From contig CM077676.1 in the NCBI GenBank assembly GCA_039707655.1, positions 190,522,936-190,586,935 of the forward strand: a stretch of DNA of 64,000 bases, in the 5' to 3' direction. Made by a program: the position numbers and the translations under genes. The DNA is from Elymus sibiricus. Taxonomy: Eukaryota; Streptophyta; Magnoliopsida; Poales; Poaceae. Below, in pieces: positions 32,801 through 43,747 of the stretch. Every line of letters begins with the position of its first letter. Position 1 is the first letter of the stretch. The notes under the pieces are model-generated. The model saw only the letters and a list, made by a program, of their open reading frames with translations, made no database searches and was not told where the DNA came from.

Positions 32801-33186
32801 ACATCAACTTTAGCCATTAGGCAAGTCGCGGTCTTAGTAGGTCGCTCCGAGAAGTTAACCACATAGAGACCGTTCTCGACATGCCCAACAAAAGCTACTT
32901 TAAGAGTCTTGCTCCACAAAAGGGCCACGGTATCAAGGTCAAAGAATGTGGCAAAGCCCATAAGTGCAAGTTGACGAACGGAAAGTAAATTGTATGCAAG
33001 GGTCTCAACAAGCATGACTTTCTCAATTGATAAATCATGAGAAATCACAACCTTGCCAAGACCCAATACCTTAGATGTTGAGGCATCACCGAATTGAACA
33101 TGGGTGGGCATAGATGGGCTTGGTTGCACGTCCACCACCAAATGCTTGCTCCCGGTCATATGATTTGTTGCTCCACTATCAAGCAA
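29867..33186 (-). pseudogene. pol: pol of element B (protease, integrase, RT, RNase H), broken
   Basis: Copia order is complete. Protease: LLDSGATNHMTG at about 33190-33150. GAG-pre-integrase and integrase: [53 protein letters not shown], and [11 protein letters not shown] after a frameshift. Reverse transcriptase: [45 protein letters not shown] and the catalytic [10 protein letters not shown], at about 31150-30770. RNase [31 protein letters not shown] and the end DIFTKPLDEARF. Frame breaks are near 32800 (before WHRRLAH), 32320 (integrase, at the QQNGVAE motif) and 30330 (before RNase H). Catalytic motifs themselves are intact, so the loss of function is recent or moderate. A low-complexity DQDQEQ stretch follows the integrase, as in other SIRE-like elements. 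Confidence 0.93.
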
Positions 33187-34498
33187 CCATGATCCTCTAC
33201 CGGAAGCAAACTCTTACAAGAGATCAATGCTTGGTTTTAGGTACCCATTCTTGAATGGGTCCTTTGATGTTAGTAACAAGGGTCTTAGGAACCCAAATAG
33301 ACCATTCAATGTACTCATAATAAGAACCAACAAATTTGGCATAAACATGCCCATCACTAGCACGGCATAAAACATAAGAAGGGTTAAAGTCGCCGGCTTT
33401 GTTCGATGGAGTGGGATTGCCCTTCTTGACATTTCCACTCACCACCTTGTCCTTCTTCTCCTTATGAGCACCCTCTCCTTTTTGACAAATACCTCTTTGA
33501 GAGGGAGGGGTTTCTTGATCTTGATGTTCTTCTTCTTCTTTGACTTGGGCACAAACCCAAGTCCCTCCTTTGCCACAACTTCCTTTTGATTGCTCAAAAG
33601 TTCGTTGAGGTTCTTCTCGCCTTGTATGCAAGTCACAAGGCCTTTCTCGATTTGTTCCTTCAACTTGGCATTCTCCTCTACAAGATGAATATGCTCACAA
33701 CAAGGGTTAGTATCATGAGCATTATCAATTAGCAGAAAAGGAGGGCATGTGGCAATTTCCTTAGTGAGCTTTGCGTGGAGTTGATCATGAGACTCCTTGA
33801 GAGTAGCATGTGCCCTTTTCAAGGCCTTGTGAGCTTTGTCAAGTAGCTCAAACTCCTCTTTGAGTCTAGCATGGCCAACCCCAAGCTCAACATTCTCGAA
33901 ATTAAGCACACGAGCAAGAACTTGAGCATGATCATGATCTTTCTTTAGTTGAGCAAGGTCAATGTTTTGCGACTCCTCAAGAGCCGAACGAAGACCTCGC
34001 TCTTCCTCAAGAGCGATGGAAAGATCCGCAATCTCATCGGCATAGTCACGACTATGGCCTTCCAAGTTAGTGATGTTCTCCTCGTGAGACTCAATGATAT
34101 CATTGGCCTCACCAAGTTGTTCCAAGAGAGCAACAAAGTGCTTCTTGGTCTCACCTTTGAGCTTACCCAAGAACTTGTCAAACTCATTCTCATCCACCTT
34201 TACCATCTCACTATCATCCACACAATCCAACAAAGAAGGTGTAGTAGTGGTAGTGGTTTTGATGTTGGAGGTTACCTGGTTGATACCTTTGGCCATGAGG
34301 CACTTGGCAATGAGGTTCTCATTGGGGGCGCCGAAGAGATACACCTTGGTTGGGGAAGAGGTGGCAATGGCCACGGTTGTCGTTGCCATTCCTTCACCAC
34401 TTGTATCTTCATCATCATCATCAGAGATGTACTCTTCTTGCGCCACCAAGCCCTTTTGCGGTATCTTCTTGGTGAAATTGTTCTTGTTTGGGAAGGAC

Positions 34499-34762
34499 TG
34501 TAACGCCCCGGACACACCCGCCGGTGGTCGTTACTCCTGGCGGGATCTAGACTGGCCCCACAGATCAATACTAGTCTTTCCTGCGCACTTTGTCCTCACT
34601 CGTGCGCACCCGAGACCAACTTCCCGGTCGGTCACCCATCCTGCAATTACTCCAAGCTGAGCACGCTTAACTTTGGAGTTCTTTCCGAATGGGCTCCCGG
34701 AAAAGAAAGAATTCCTTATTGATATGAGTAGTCTATCATCCCTATTAAGCCAGGCTATCACA
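34499..34762 (-). repeat. 3' LTR of Cassandra
   Basis: 264 bp; on the minus strand TGTGATAGCCTGGCTTAATA to GGGGCGTTACA. Confidence 0.93.
34621..34684 (-). promoter_or_regulatory. 5S rRNA-like segment with Pol III internal promoter, 3' LTR
   Basis: On the minus strand AGAACTCCAAAGTTAAGCGT is followed by GCTC, a short variable part and GGATGGGTGACC. These match the conserved middle of plant 5S rRNA, including the A-box and C-box of its internal promoter. Known for Cassandra; whether this copy is transcribed is unknown. Confidence 0.88.
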
Positions 34763-34942
34763 TACACCCCCACTCAGAGGAACCGACGTCCTCGTCGGGC
34801 CACAGGAACGTTCTCTCTTGGCACATACGTCTGTGCATCCAGTCTGGTACATGTGACATGCCGTGTGCCACGACGGGTCACAAACGTCATGAACAATATG
34901 ACCGCGCACCTGTCCGCAAACATCCGTGTAACCATGAGGGTC

Positions 34943-34955
34943 GGCTCTGATACCA
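34943..34955 (-). other. Primer-binding site of Cassandra
   Basis: TGGTATCAGAGCC on the minus strand, complementary to initiator methionine tRNA, three bases from the right LTR. Confidence 0.9.
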
Positions 34956-34958
34956 ACT

Positions 34959-35222
34959 TATAACGCCCCGGACACACCCGCCGGTGGTCGTTACTCCTGG
35001 CGGGATCTAGACTGGCCCCACAGATCAATACTAGTCTTTCCTGTGCACTTTGTCCTCACTCGTGCGCACCCGGGACCAACTTCCCGGTCGGTCACCCATC
35101 CTGCAATTACTCCAAGCTGAGCACGCTTAACTTTGGAGTTCTTTCCAAATGGGCTCCCGGAAAAGAAGGAATTCCTTATTGATATGAGTAGTCTATCATC
35201 CCTATTAAGCCAGGCTATCACA
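34959..35222 (-). repeat. 5' LTR of Cassandra
   Basis: 264 bp, partner of 34499-34762. Its terminal CA (minus strand) is mutated to TA, seen as TA instead of TG at 34959-34960 on the plus strand. Confidence 0.93.
35081..35144 (-). promoter_or_regulatory. 5S rRNA-like segment with Pol III internal promoter, 5' LTR
   Basis: Same sequence as at 34621-34684, with AAGTTAAGCGTGC and GGATGGGTGACC intact on the minus strand. Confidence 0.88.
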
Positions 35223-36535
35223 AGGACTTGGCCTTGTCTTTACGGATGAGCTTGCCACCATTGTCCTCCCTCTTCTCATACGGACAATCCACCACAAAGT
35301 GACTCACATTGCCACAGTTGTAGCAAGTCCTTACTCGTTTCTTGCCCTTTGAGCCACTTGAGTTGTTCTTGGAGAAGTTGGGCCTTGAGTTTCTCTTGTT
35401 GCCCCAAAATTGCATTGACGCAAGAGCCATGTGCTCGTGGTAAGCATATTTGGTGTCTTCGGGGCAACTCTCTTCTTCTTCCTCTTCTTCTTCCTGGAAT
35501 AGCCTTAGCCTTCAACGCAAGGTTGGGTGAGGCTCTCTTTGACCGTTGGACACGAGCTAGAGCATTGTCGGCGGTCTTGTTCATGATGTTCATGGCAATA
35601 AACTCATCCAACACCTCACTTGAAGACAACTTGTGGAAGTCCGGCCTTTGACGGATCACGGAGGACATGGCCTTGTTGAATGGCATGATGGCCTTGAGAA
35701 ACTCGCGCTTAATCCAATTATCATTCGTATCCTTGCTCCCATGATCTTGAAGAGCGACCGCAAGAGTTGTCAATCTTCGGTAGAGATCACGAGGATCCTC
35801 ATCTTCATTCATCACAAACTCATCGGCCTCATCAAGCACCACCTCAAAGTTGGACCGTTGAATGCTTGAGCTCCCCTTGTACAAAGATATAATGTGTTCC
35901 CAACAATCCTTTGCACGGGAGAAGGGGCGCAAGTGAGATAGATCTTCGGGACGCACTGCGGATTGGAGGATGAACAATGCGGAGTGATTGTATTGATTGT
36001 CCGCCTCTTCTCTTGGAGTGAGGTTGCTTGGATCATGTGGGTAGAAACCTTGCTTGATGATTCTCCAAAGATTTGTTGAGCTATGATTCAAATGAGACTT
36101 GATACGAAAAACCCAATTAGCAAAATCACCCTTCACAAGCTTAGGAGGAGGACCAAGGTTGTTAATATGCGGTGTAGGGACCGGTCCTCCATAGACCGGG
36201 GGAGGGGGAACCGAGGCAAAGGTTCCCGTCCCATTCTTATCATGAGGGGAAGAGGTCTGAGTACCTTTAGCCACTTCCTTGCCGGAATTGGCCTCCGACA
36301 CCGATGCGGTGGGATTAACCACAAGCAAAGGATCGGGAGTAGACTTCAACCCCTCAAGAAGTTCTTTAAGCATGGACTTGACCTCGGCCGTCATAGACGT
36401 CTTAAGTGAAGCCATAGCTTCATTTAAGTCGTCTCGGGTGACCGAGTTCAACTCCACGGCCTCGGGCACTTCCTCATCCCGATCCCCGTCGTCAACCATA
36501 CTCTTCGGGTAGTGAAATCCTTAACAAAGAGACGA

Positions 36536-36548
36536 GGCTCTGATACCA
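36536..36548 (-). other. Primer-binding site of element B
   Basis: TGGTATCAGAGCC on the minus strand, two bases inside the 5' LTR border at 36551. Confidence 0.93.
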
Positions 36549-37283
36549 ATTGAAAGGATCGATATGGTTGAATAGAGGGGGGGTGAATAGGCAACTACCA
36601 ATTTTTAGCTTTTCTTAACAAATTAGGGTTAGCAACAAAAAGGTTGTCTAGATGTGCAACTAGGTGAGCAACCTATATGATGCTAACAACAACAACACAA
36701 GCAAGCAAGCATAAGATACAACACAAATAAAGCTTGCACAAAGTAAAGGTAAGAAGTAACCACAAGTGGAGCCGGTGAAGACGAGGATGTGTTTCCAAAG
36801 TTCCTTCCCTTTGAGAGGAAGTACGTCTCCGTTGGAGCGGTGTGGAGGCACAATGCTCCCCAAGAAGCCACTAGGGCCAACGTATTCTCCTCACGCCCTC
36901 ACACAATGCGAGGTGCCGTGATTCCACTAGTGGTGCCCTTGAAGGCGGTGACCGAACCTTTACAAACAAGGTTGGGGCAATCTCCACAACTTAATTGGAG
37001 GCTCCCAACACCATCACGGAGCTTCACCACAATGGAATGTGGCTCCGAGGTGACCTCAACTGTCTAGGGTGCTCAAACACCCAAGATTAACAAGATCCGC
37101 AAGGGATTAGTGGGGGGAATCAAATTTCTCTTGGTGGAAGTGTAGATCTAGGCCTTCTCAACCAATCCCTAAAGAATCAACAAGTTTGATTGGCTAGGGA
37201 GAGAGATTGGGCGAAAATGAGCTTGTGAGCAACAATGGAGCTTGGGGGAGGAAGAGGTGAGTCAACTTGGAGAAGATGACCCC

Positions 37284-37291
37284 CTTTTATA
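37284..37291 (-). promoter_or_regulatory. TATA box of element B
   Basis: TATAAAAG on the minus strand, within CACTATAAAAGGGGGTCATC, about 45 bp downstream of the palindrome array. Confidence 0.75.
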
Positions 37292-37332
37292 GTGGGGAAT
37301 GAAAACCAACCGTTATGCACTCACAGCCCGTG

Positions 37333-37870
37333 CACAAGCGGTAGTACCGCTCGGGCGAGCGGTACTTCCGCTGGCATGGAAGATCCAGGCGCTGCGTTCA
37401 ACTGAGCAGGTTAGGGAGGCGGTAGTGCCGCCGGGGCGGTACTACCGCTCCCACCAGCGGTACTTCCGCTTAGTGCTGAACAAGAGCCGAAACCAGCGGT
37501 AGTAGATAAAGGCAGGGCGGTAGTGCCGCCGGGGGCGGTACTACCGCTGGAAACTGCCGCTCTACTTCCGCTCGAGAGACAGAACTGTCCAGAAGCAAAA
37601 TACAAGCGGTACTTAGAGCGGTAGTGAAGCAGCGGTAGTTCCGCCGGAGCGGTACTTCCGCTTAGAAGTTAAGAGCCCAGTAATGTTGCGGTAGTGGGGT
37701 GGTAGTCAGGGCCGTAGTACCGCCGGAGCGGTACTACCGCGCTGAACTACCGCTCTACTACCGCCCAATTACAGAACCTAAAAGATAAGCGGAAGTGGGG
37801 GTAGTACTGATCTGCGGCAGTACCACTGGAGCGGTACTATCGCTGAGCAGGGTGGTACTACCGCTTATGA
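37333..37870. repeat. U3 palindrome array of element B, 5' LTR copy
   Basis: The same GCGGTAGTACCGC-type array as at 25739-26300, better preserved (more CG sites kept). Two versions occur, with TA-centred (GCGGTAGTACCGC) and TTC-containing (GCGGTACTTCCGC) arms. Confidence 0.9.
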
Positions 37871-38188
37871 TGCTCTGGAAAGCTCATGCACAAAGGAAGG
37901 GTAAGCTCCATTGCCGGGAAAGAACGAGGGTGCAAAAAGGAATGTGTACGTGTTGATTCCACCCAAACCTTTCCGAAGCGGACCCCCTCTTAATAGTACG
38001 GTCATCCTATGACTCAAATCCACCGAAAATGAAACGCAAGAAAAACACCGTCTTCATAATAGCTCCGAGGGGCACGAATCGTCTTGTGCCATATGGTCGA
38101 TTATCTGAAATGCTCAATGCACACGATTAGACCGCAAAAGTATTGTCATCAATCACCAAAACCACTAGGGGAGAAATATGCCCTAACA

Positions 38189-39148
38189 CACGGGCTACTG
38201 TTCATCCACGGCCGACCTCCTCCAGCCTCGACCAGCTACTGTTCATCCACCGTCGACTTCCTCCAGCCTCCACCAGCTACTGTTCATCCAGCCTCCACGT
38301 GGTCCTATTCATCCACCCCCAACCGGCTGGGTGTGGCGGCCTCCTCGGGGTCCTGTTCATCCAGCACCAACCACCTTCACACGGCCAGGATATTGTTCAT
38401 CCATAGCCAACCCACCGGCTAAGGTGGGGCGTACGAGCGGGCGGCAGCAACGGGAACTGTTCATCCACAGCCAATCAATCGGCTCCATCGATGTGTCTCG
38501 ACTCGTGTCTACGTGTATTGCGCGCGCAGCAGCAACGGGCACTATTCATCGAGTGGCAACCCAACACCGGCTGGCTACGTCTCGCACAGGGGCTCAATCG
38601 GCTTCAGTAAGCAGTGAGAAGGATCGATCGGGTTCAGTTAGCAGCGAAGGGATCGCTCGGGTTCAGTTAGCAGCGAAGGGATCGCTCGGCTTCAGTACGG
38701 AGTGGGATCAATCGCTCGGGTTCAGTACGTGTAGTAGTGCGAGGGATCGATCGATCGCTCGGGTTCAATAAGTGAATGCCTCGCTCGGGTTCAGTTAGCG
38801 AACGCCTCGCACACACGCGCGTACGAGAGAAATGCGCAAACCACACTGCATCGCTCGGCCCTGACCACCCACCGTAACTGGGAACTCCCCGAAAATTTCC
38901 TCGGCCTCATTTCTACCATGATTTTTTACGTCATGGATGGCCCAAAGAATGTCATGCGGGTGCGTCTCCGGCCTGCCCAGGACGAAAAGTCCATTTTTGT
39001 CATAATTTTTGTCATAGAAGTAGGAGCCCACTAGATCTATGATGATACGTGTTTATGTCACAATTATTGTCATAGAAGTGTCACAACCATGACAGAAAAA
39101 GTTTTTATTCGGGCCATAATGTCACGGATGTGTCTTTTTTTTGTAGTG
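38189..39148. mobile_element. Right terminal arm of the CACTA transposon
   Basis: Begins with tandem 41-bp units (CTACTGTTCATCCA at 38195, 38236 and 38277), then a family of about 30-bp units with GGGATCGCTCGGGTTCAGT (about 38600-38810). From 38860 the sequence has the terminal region known from Triticeae CACTA elements: TGACATTCTTTGGGCC, TTCTATGACA repeated, and the end CACTACAAAAAAAAGACACA (minus strand, 39148). No coding sequence is present. Confidence 0.85.
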
Positions 39149-42100
39149 CAAGGGGCACTGGGCCAGCTCCTCCGTTACGGAGGGCACCATCTTGGAGCTG
39201 TGCAGCGCGGGGTACATCCCCAATGAGGTCAGCACTCGCGTGCCGGATCCGCACCAGCGAGTACCTGCTCCCAATCCTGGGGAGAGGGTTGTCTTCGTCC
39301 CCCACCTCATCAGAGGTATGGGGTTCCCGCTGCACCCTTTCGTGCACAGGATCATGTTCTTTTATGGGCTAGATCTCCACCATCTAGCCCCGAACTCCAT
39401 TCTTCACCTCGCCTCCTTCATCACCGTCTGCGAGGTCTTCCTCCTCATTGAGCCGCACTTCGGATTGTGGTTGAAGATCTTCAGCATCAAGCCGAGATCC
39501 AGCGGCTCCGAGCTCGCAGGGTGCGGGGGCGCGATGATTACCAAGAACCAGAAGGTGGGCTGGTTCAAAGGCACCTTCATAGAGACCATCAAAGAGTGGC
39601 AGCGCGAATGGTTTTATATCACCGAACCACTCGCTGCTGGCCAGGCCGAGGTCCCAGCGTTCTCGGCTGGACCTCCGGAGAAGCTTGAGTCCTAGAGGAG
39701 GAAGGGCATGGACTGGGGGAACCCGGCGGAGGTGAAGGCGTTGTTCCAAAAGATCGAGTTCTGGATAGGTAAGAGGGATCTCAAGCTAGCAGACGTGGTA
39801 AACGTCATGCTCCACCGCCATATCCTACCACTCCAATCTTGGGCCACCCCGATGTGGGCGCATAAGCCCGAGGATGTGGTGCCTATCCACCACTTCTTCT
39901 GCTCCATGCCGGCTGGGAGGGACCTCGTCTTCGAAGCCGCCCATGACGCCCCCGACGTAATTTACAATACACAGCTCTACACTCCATGTTTCTTTGAACC
40001 TCATTAGCTTTGGCTGACCAATCGATTATATATTTGCAGAAGTGGATCCCCAAGGCGCAGCGAATGCTGTGCCCAGCACCGCTGCCCGAGGGGGAGAGGA
40101 CTCCCCAACTCACGGCCCTCTTAACCGAGGAGCCGCACGTGGTGATCCCCAAGGAGTCGAAACCTCCGAGGGGCAGGGCGGGCCTCCAAGCACGGGAGAC
40201 TTCAGTCACCCGATCCGAGGAGACCCACACCTCCTCCACCCACGAGGATGAAGCGGAGGAGGGCACGAGGGAGGGAAACCCTTCCCTCAAGGGGAAGAGG
40301 GTGACGTCTGAGGGCGCCGAGGAGGAGGCGAGGCTGGGGGGGCTGAAGAGGTCACGCAAGGCCTCCGCCGATCTTGTCCTGCCAGAGAAGGCCAGCTTCT
40401 CTGATGAATCAGACGAGGACTTCCTCCTCGAGCTGGGGAGGGCGAAGCCGGCACCCCGAAGGTAAGTTATCATGACCAAATTTGGACTTTGAAAGCCCGT
40501 CCATCAAATGAGACTCATAAAGGCATTTTACCAGCCCGCCCAAGGCACGCCTCAGTGTTGACACTTCGAGCGGGATGCCTCTGTCGGACAGCGGGACGCC
40601 CGAGGCCGCCAGGACTCCTCCAGCTCTCGAGGGGCTGGGGGAAGCAACATCTGGTCTGCCCCCTCCCCCCCAGTCGATACAACGGGGGCCGAGGTACCGG
40701 TCGTCATGGCCGAGGTTGACACCTCGGCCACACAGGGCCAAGGGGAGGCAATCCCCGTGGTCCCCAAGGAAGGGTTGGGCCAGACGTCGGCCTAGCCTGA
40801 ACATTCTCCGGTGCCAACGCCACAGCCGGAGACCCTCGTTCCCAACACCTCGGTGGTGGGTTCAGAGGTTGCACCACCCCCGCCTCCCGCCCCAGGGTGG
40901 GCTACCGCGGGATGGGCCGAGGTGATGGAGGTAGCCTTGACGGGCTCCTCCATCACAGAAGAGCACCGCGCCTTGATCGGCACGACGCTACAGGGCTTCC
41001 AGTCCATAGAGGCCGGAATGCATGAGGTCTTCAAGGGCCTCGTCAAGAGCTTCAAGGTATGCTTCTTTATATTTGTATTACGAATAACCTCCATGCTTAG
41101 AATTGCTTGTAAAAGCGGGCTTTTGTCCGAAGACTTCTGCTTATATCGTAGCATAGCATTTGTAAGAGTATAGCCAGCCAGTAGCCCCTGAGCTCAAAGC
41201 TAGTTTTGAGAAGCTGGCTTTGGGCACGAAGCTTAAGAACACTAGGTGCTAATCCAGTAGCCCCCCAAGACTCTGGTCGGCCTTCAAGAAGGACTGACCA
41301 GAGGAATATAGTCGAAAACGGGAACTAAGGTGTGAGTGTATGCTTGCAGGTATCGACCTCGGCTCCGAGCTCCGCCTCCGAGGAGATAGCGGAGATGAAC
41401 CGGAAGCTCAAGAGGTCCAAGGAGGACCTCGATCTGATTTATAAGCAGATCGAGCTGTCTCAAGGTAAACTTCAAGAAGTTTCGAGGGTATCAAATTTAC
41501 TTTGAAAATTCTCTAAAAAAGGTTTTTTAATGCTGACGCTGAACTATTTTGCATGACAGCTGCTATGGCAGAGCTTGAGGCTCTCAAGGCCGAGCTGGCG
41601 AAAGCTCGGCAAGAGGCCGAGCAGCAGAAGGCTGCGGCCGCCAAGGCCGAGAAGGATCTGGCCGCCGAGAAGGTGGCCAGGGACAAGGACCAGGCACGGG
41701 TCCTGGAAGTGGAGGAGACCCTTAAGGGCGTGTACCAGGAGCACGACACCCTTCAGAACAAGGAGAAGGGGGCGAGCGTAGAGCTCGAAAAGCTATGCCT
41801 GGCGCATGCCGAGGTCCAGACCCAGGCCCGGGCAGACCGCGAAGTGCTCCAGCAAGTGAAGCAGATCGCTGCTGGTAAGCCATTTTTACTTCAGTGTGTT
41901 TTCGGCCGTGAGGGGTTCGTCGAGCTCACCCAGCTATGGTGATCCGCAGAGGCCTTCACGGATCTCCCAAGGAGCGTGGCGGACGCCGGCTGCTACTACG
42001 GTGCGTGGGAGGGCCACGCCACAGAGAGAGCGTTCTGGCAACAATTCCAGGCGCCCTTGCATCCGGAGCTGCTGAATCATCAGATGAAGCAGTTGATGGA

Positions 42101-42401
42101 GCTCCTCCGCATGGCGAAGCCAGCACTTCAGGACCTCTGCGTCAACCTTTGGCCCACGGAGGCGTTGCCGACCAGCTTCTTCGGGTTCCTCGCCCGGCTG
42201 TGAGAGGCCGTCCCTCAAGTGGCGCGCTGGAAGCGTTCCGCGTGCCTGGAGGGTGCCCAGCGGGCGTACGCCCGCGTGAGGACACACTATCCACGCGTTG
42301 AAGTGGCGGTCGTGGCCGCCGGCCCCCTCGAAGGGAAGACCCGGACCGTGGAGCAGTACCTGGCCCCGGTGATGGAAGGAGACCGGATCACCGAGGCCTA
42401 G
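39149..42401 (+). pseudogene. Antisense gene of element C, 'putative gypsy type transposon' family
   Basis: A spliced gene on the strand opposite to gag. I read six exons with good GT-AG borders: 39149-39956, 40040-40461, 40535-41056, 41350-41464, 41560-41874 and 41950-42401. The N-terminal exon has the conserved domain of the PF04195 type (ELCSAGYIPNEV, VVFVPHLIRGMGFPLH, FFYGLDLHHLAPNSI, KNQKVGWFKG, EWFYITEPL, HHFFCSM). Then come an acidic and Pro-rich linker, a coiled coil (EIAEMNRKLKRSK; ELEALKAELAKARQEAEQQK) and a C-terminal domain (AWEGHATERAFW, QQFQAPLHPELLN, LMELLRMAKPALQDLC) ending at TAG 42399. Defects: missing N-terminus (CACTA insertion), in-frame TAG near 39693, a frameshift in a C-run near 40665, and a TGA at 42201. 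Its function is not known; localisation to the nucleus is only a guess. Confidence 0.8.
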
Positions 42402-43747
42402 TGTCCTAAGGACACTATGCATTTTTAGATAGTACTTCGGAATGCCGAAGTGTAGTGGAATGTAAAAAAACTTCCTTTTGTTTAAAATGAATGCGGCTTT
42501 ATATTCTGACATATTATTCTGTGTTTTATTTTTTGACTCCTGTGTGACCGTGTCAAACTGAAAGTGACCAGTCATCGGCTTCAACCCCTTTGTACAGTAT
42601 ACAGAGGGTGCTTCCTAGGCAATCGTGACCCTTAGCCGACGTCTCGGTTCCCGAAGGTGGTCCATGCACATGGAAACAAGGCAATTAGACTATAATGGTT
42701 TTATAACTTTCACTTAGTCGTAGGAGCTTGACTGTGAGGGCTGATGATGAGCCCCCGGTGTGTGAAGTGGTCGGCTGTATAGCCGGGGTTCATGCCGCTA
42801 ACCACTTCGGCTGGTTTGAAAAAAAGCCCTTCGTTTAACACGGGTAATCTCGAATGACATATTGCTTGACGCTGTCGTCGGATGGCCGACCAGTTTACGC
42901 TTACCAAGATAGTCAGCTTTCGGCTTTCTCCACTGAGGCGCTTTGCCATTCGAGCTGGCAGCGCAATCGCAGTGGTTCTCCCTTTACACCCTTAGCCAAA
43001 TGGATCGGAAACGTAAGGGGTAAGCACAGGAGCCGGGCAAACCAACTATTGACCAAAATCAAGGTTCGAAATTGATTCATATAACGCAACATCTGAGACG
43101 CTGAATATATACTCCAGACTTGTAGTGGGGGCATGAGATTAAAAGCGAAGCCCTTGGTAATGTAAATGGCAGTTGTATCGTGAAAATATACTTTTGGCTC
43201 AAAGGCAGTAGATATAAGGAAATGCGCAATGACCTCAAGGGGTGCACTTTCTTTATTTCATGTGGTCAAGCCGTACATGCCGAGCTTTGACAAAAGACAT
43301 TCAAAAAAGATACAATGGAAAATAAAAAAAGAAAAGGAGTAAAAACAGGGCGGACATGTTGTCGGGTTTAGTTGCCCGAGTCCCTCCCTGTCGCACGTCT
43401 GCGTCTCCGTGTTGTTGACCAGCTCATCTTCGTTGATAGCGAAGTGGGTATGGGCTATCTGCAACCTCAGTCATTCGTTTGCTTGATGCTTTCTTCGGTC
43501 GAGTCCTTTAAAAAGGTGTGCAACTGCCCTTGGATGGTTTAAGCCATGTGGACCTGCCACTCCCATTTGGGCCTTTTATAGCGCCCTGCTGGTATGCAAG
43601 TCCGAAGTGCGTTGTTGTTCGGTCGAGCCGACAACGACGTATCATTTGCTTCGGCTTCTCGGCCGCCCATGGAATTTTTAGTGCAAATTTATGCACCCTA
43701 GGGACGTAATGCCCTTCCAAGGGGAGGCGAACGAGGAGCCCGTGCCC
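42402..43747. other. Spacer between the convergent genes of element C
   Basis: Contains the presumed 3' region of the antisense gene and the region after protease. On the minus strand the gag-protease frame continues open after its stop at 43748 for about 70 codons (EGHYVPRVHKFALKIP) without a recognised domain. No reverse transcriptase motif is seen. Direct repeats are not obvious. Confidence 0.5.

Larger units (their letters stand above)
34499..35222 (-). mobile_element. Cassandra TRIM retrotransposon
   Basis: A 724-bp element with two 264-bp LTRs (34499-34762 and 34959-35222), a 196-bp interior, and the target duplication AGGAC at 34494-34498 and 35223-35227. Next to the right LTR the minus strand has a primer site, TTGGTATCAGAGCC; next to the left LTR it has a short purine tract (GAGTGGGGGTGTA). 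There is no coding sequence. The LTRs contain a 5S rRNA-like sequence, which is the diagnostic feature of Cassandra elements. By eye the LTRs differ at five positions, all transitions, so the insertion is fairly young. It is in the same orientation as element B. Confidence 0.95.
33224..36499 (-). pseudogene. gag: gag of element B, interrupted by Cassandra
   Basis: Starts MVDDGDRDEEVPEAVELNSV at 36499. The gag (UBN2-like) domain lies at about 36150-35540 with FANWVFRIKSHLNHSS, CWEHIISLYKGS and LDEFIAMNIMNKTADN. A frameshift occurs near 35490 in a run of GAA codons. The CCHC zinc knuckle CYNCGNVSHFVVDC is at about 35325-35284. The frame is then cut at 35222 and resumes at 34498 after the 724-bp TRIM (KDKAKS joins to FPNKNNFTKK). 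The rest is an acidic region (DDDDEDTSGEG), a long coiled coil (about 34200-33640) and a basic end with WVPKTLVTNIKGP. A second frameshift is near 33485. The stop before pol and the change of frame to FASGRGSWLLDSGA at 33205 may be the normal gag-pol arrangement in this family. Confidence 0.88.
24954..38188 (-). mobile_element. Element B: complete SIRE-like copia retrotransposon
   Basis: A 13.2-kb element with LTRs at 24954-26613 and 36551-38188 and a perfect 5-bp target duplication, CACGG, at 24949-24953 and 38189-38193. Minus-strand order: 5' LTR, primer site, gag (36499-33224), pol (33186-29867: protease, integrase, reverse transcriptase, RNase H), palindromes and leader, an extra ORF (28585-27155), purine tract and 3' LTR. 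A Cassandra TRIM sits in gag. All ORFs carry frameshifts or stops, so this copy is not autonomous now. It is inserted in the CACTA left arm repeats. Confidence 0.95.
36551..38188 (-). repeat. 5' LTR of element B
   Basis: 1638 bp, pair of 24954-26613. It is 22 bp shorter, mainly because a part of the palindrome array near 37650 is missing relative to the other LTR (around 26060). TATA box TATAAAAG at 37291-37284. Confidence 0.95.
16526..39148. mobile_element. CACTA transposon arms (left border not found), carrying element B
   Basis: The right end is clear: on the minus strand 39148 starts CACTACAAAAAAAAGACACA, the CACTA terminal motif, and 39149-39151 (CAA) would be the 3-bp target duplication. 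Removing element B joins 24953 to 38189 within one sequence (CACGG duplicated). Both arms share phrases such as CCAACCGGCTGGGT and GTTCATC repeats, so at least about 24430-39148 is one element. I include 16526-24430 because its repeats (GTACGTGGAGAGG, GACAGCTGGGACCCA) continue into that arm. No left CACTA terminus and no transposase were found, so the left limit is a guess. The right part resembles the Triticeae CACTA family often called Jorge, a name given from memory. Confidence 0.55.

Noticed and set aside
34621..34684. A genuine 5S rRNA gene
   Set aside because: Only the central part of 5S is matched, it occurs twice inside LTRs with target duplication, and no 5S ends or tandem array are present.
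38331..38771. Open frame of 146 codons in the CACTA right arm
   Set aside because: It consists of tandem repeat sequence translated as repeats, with no recognisable domain.
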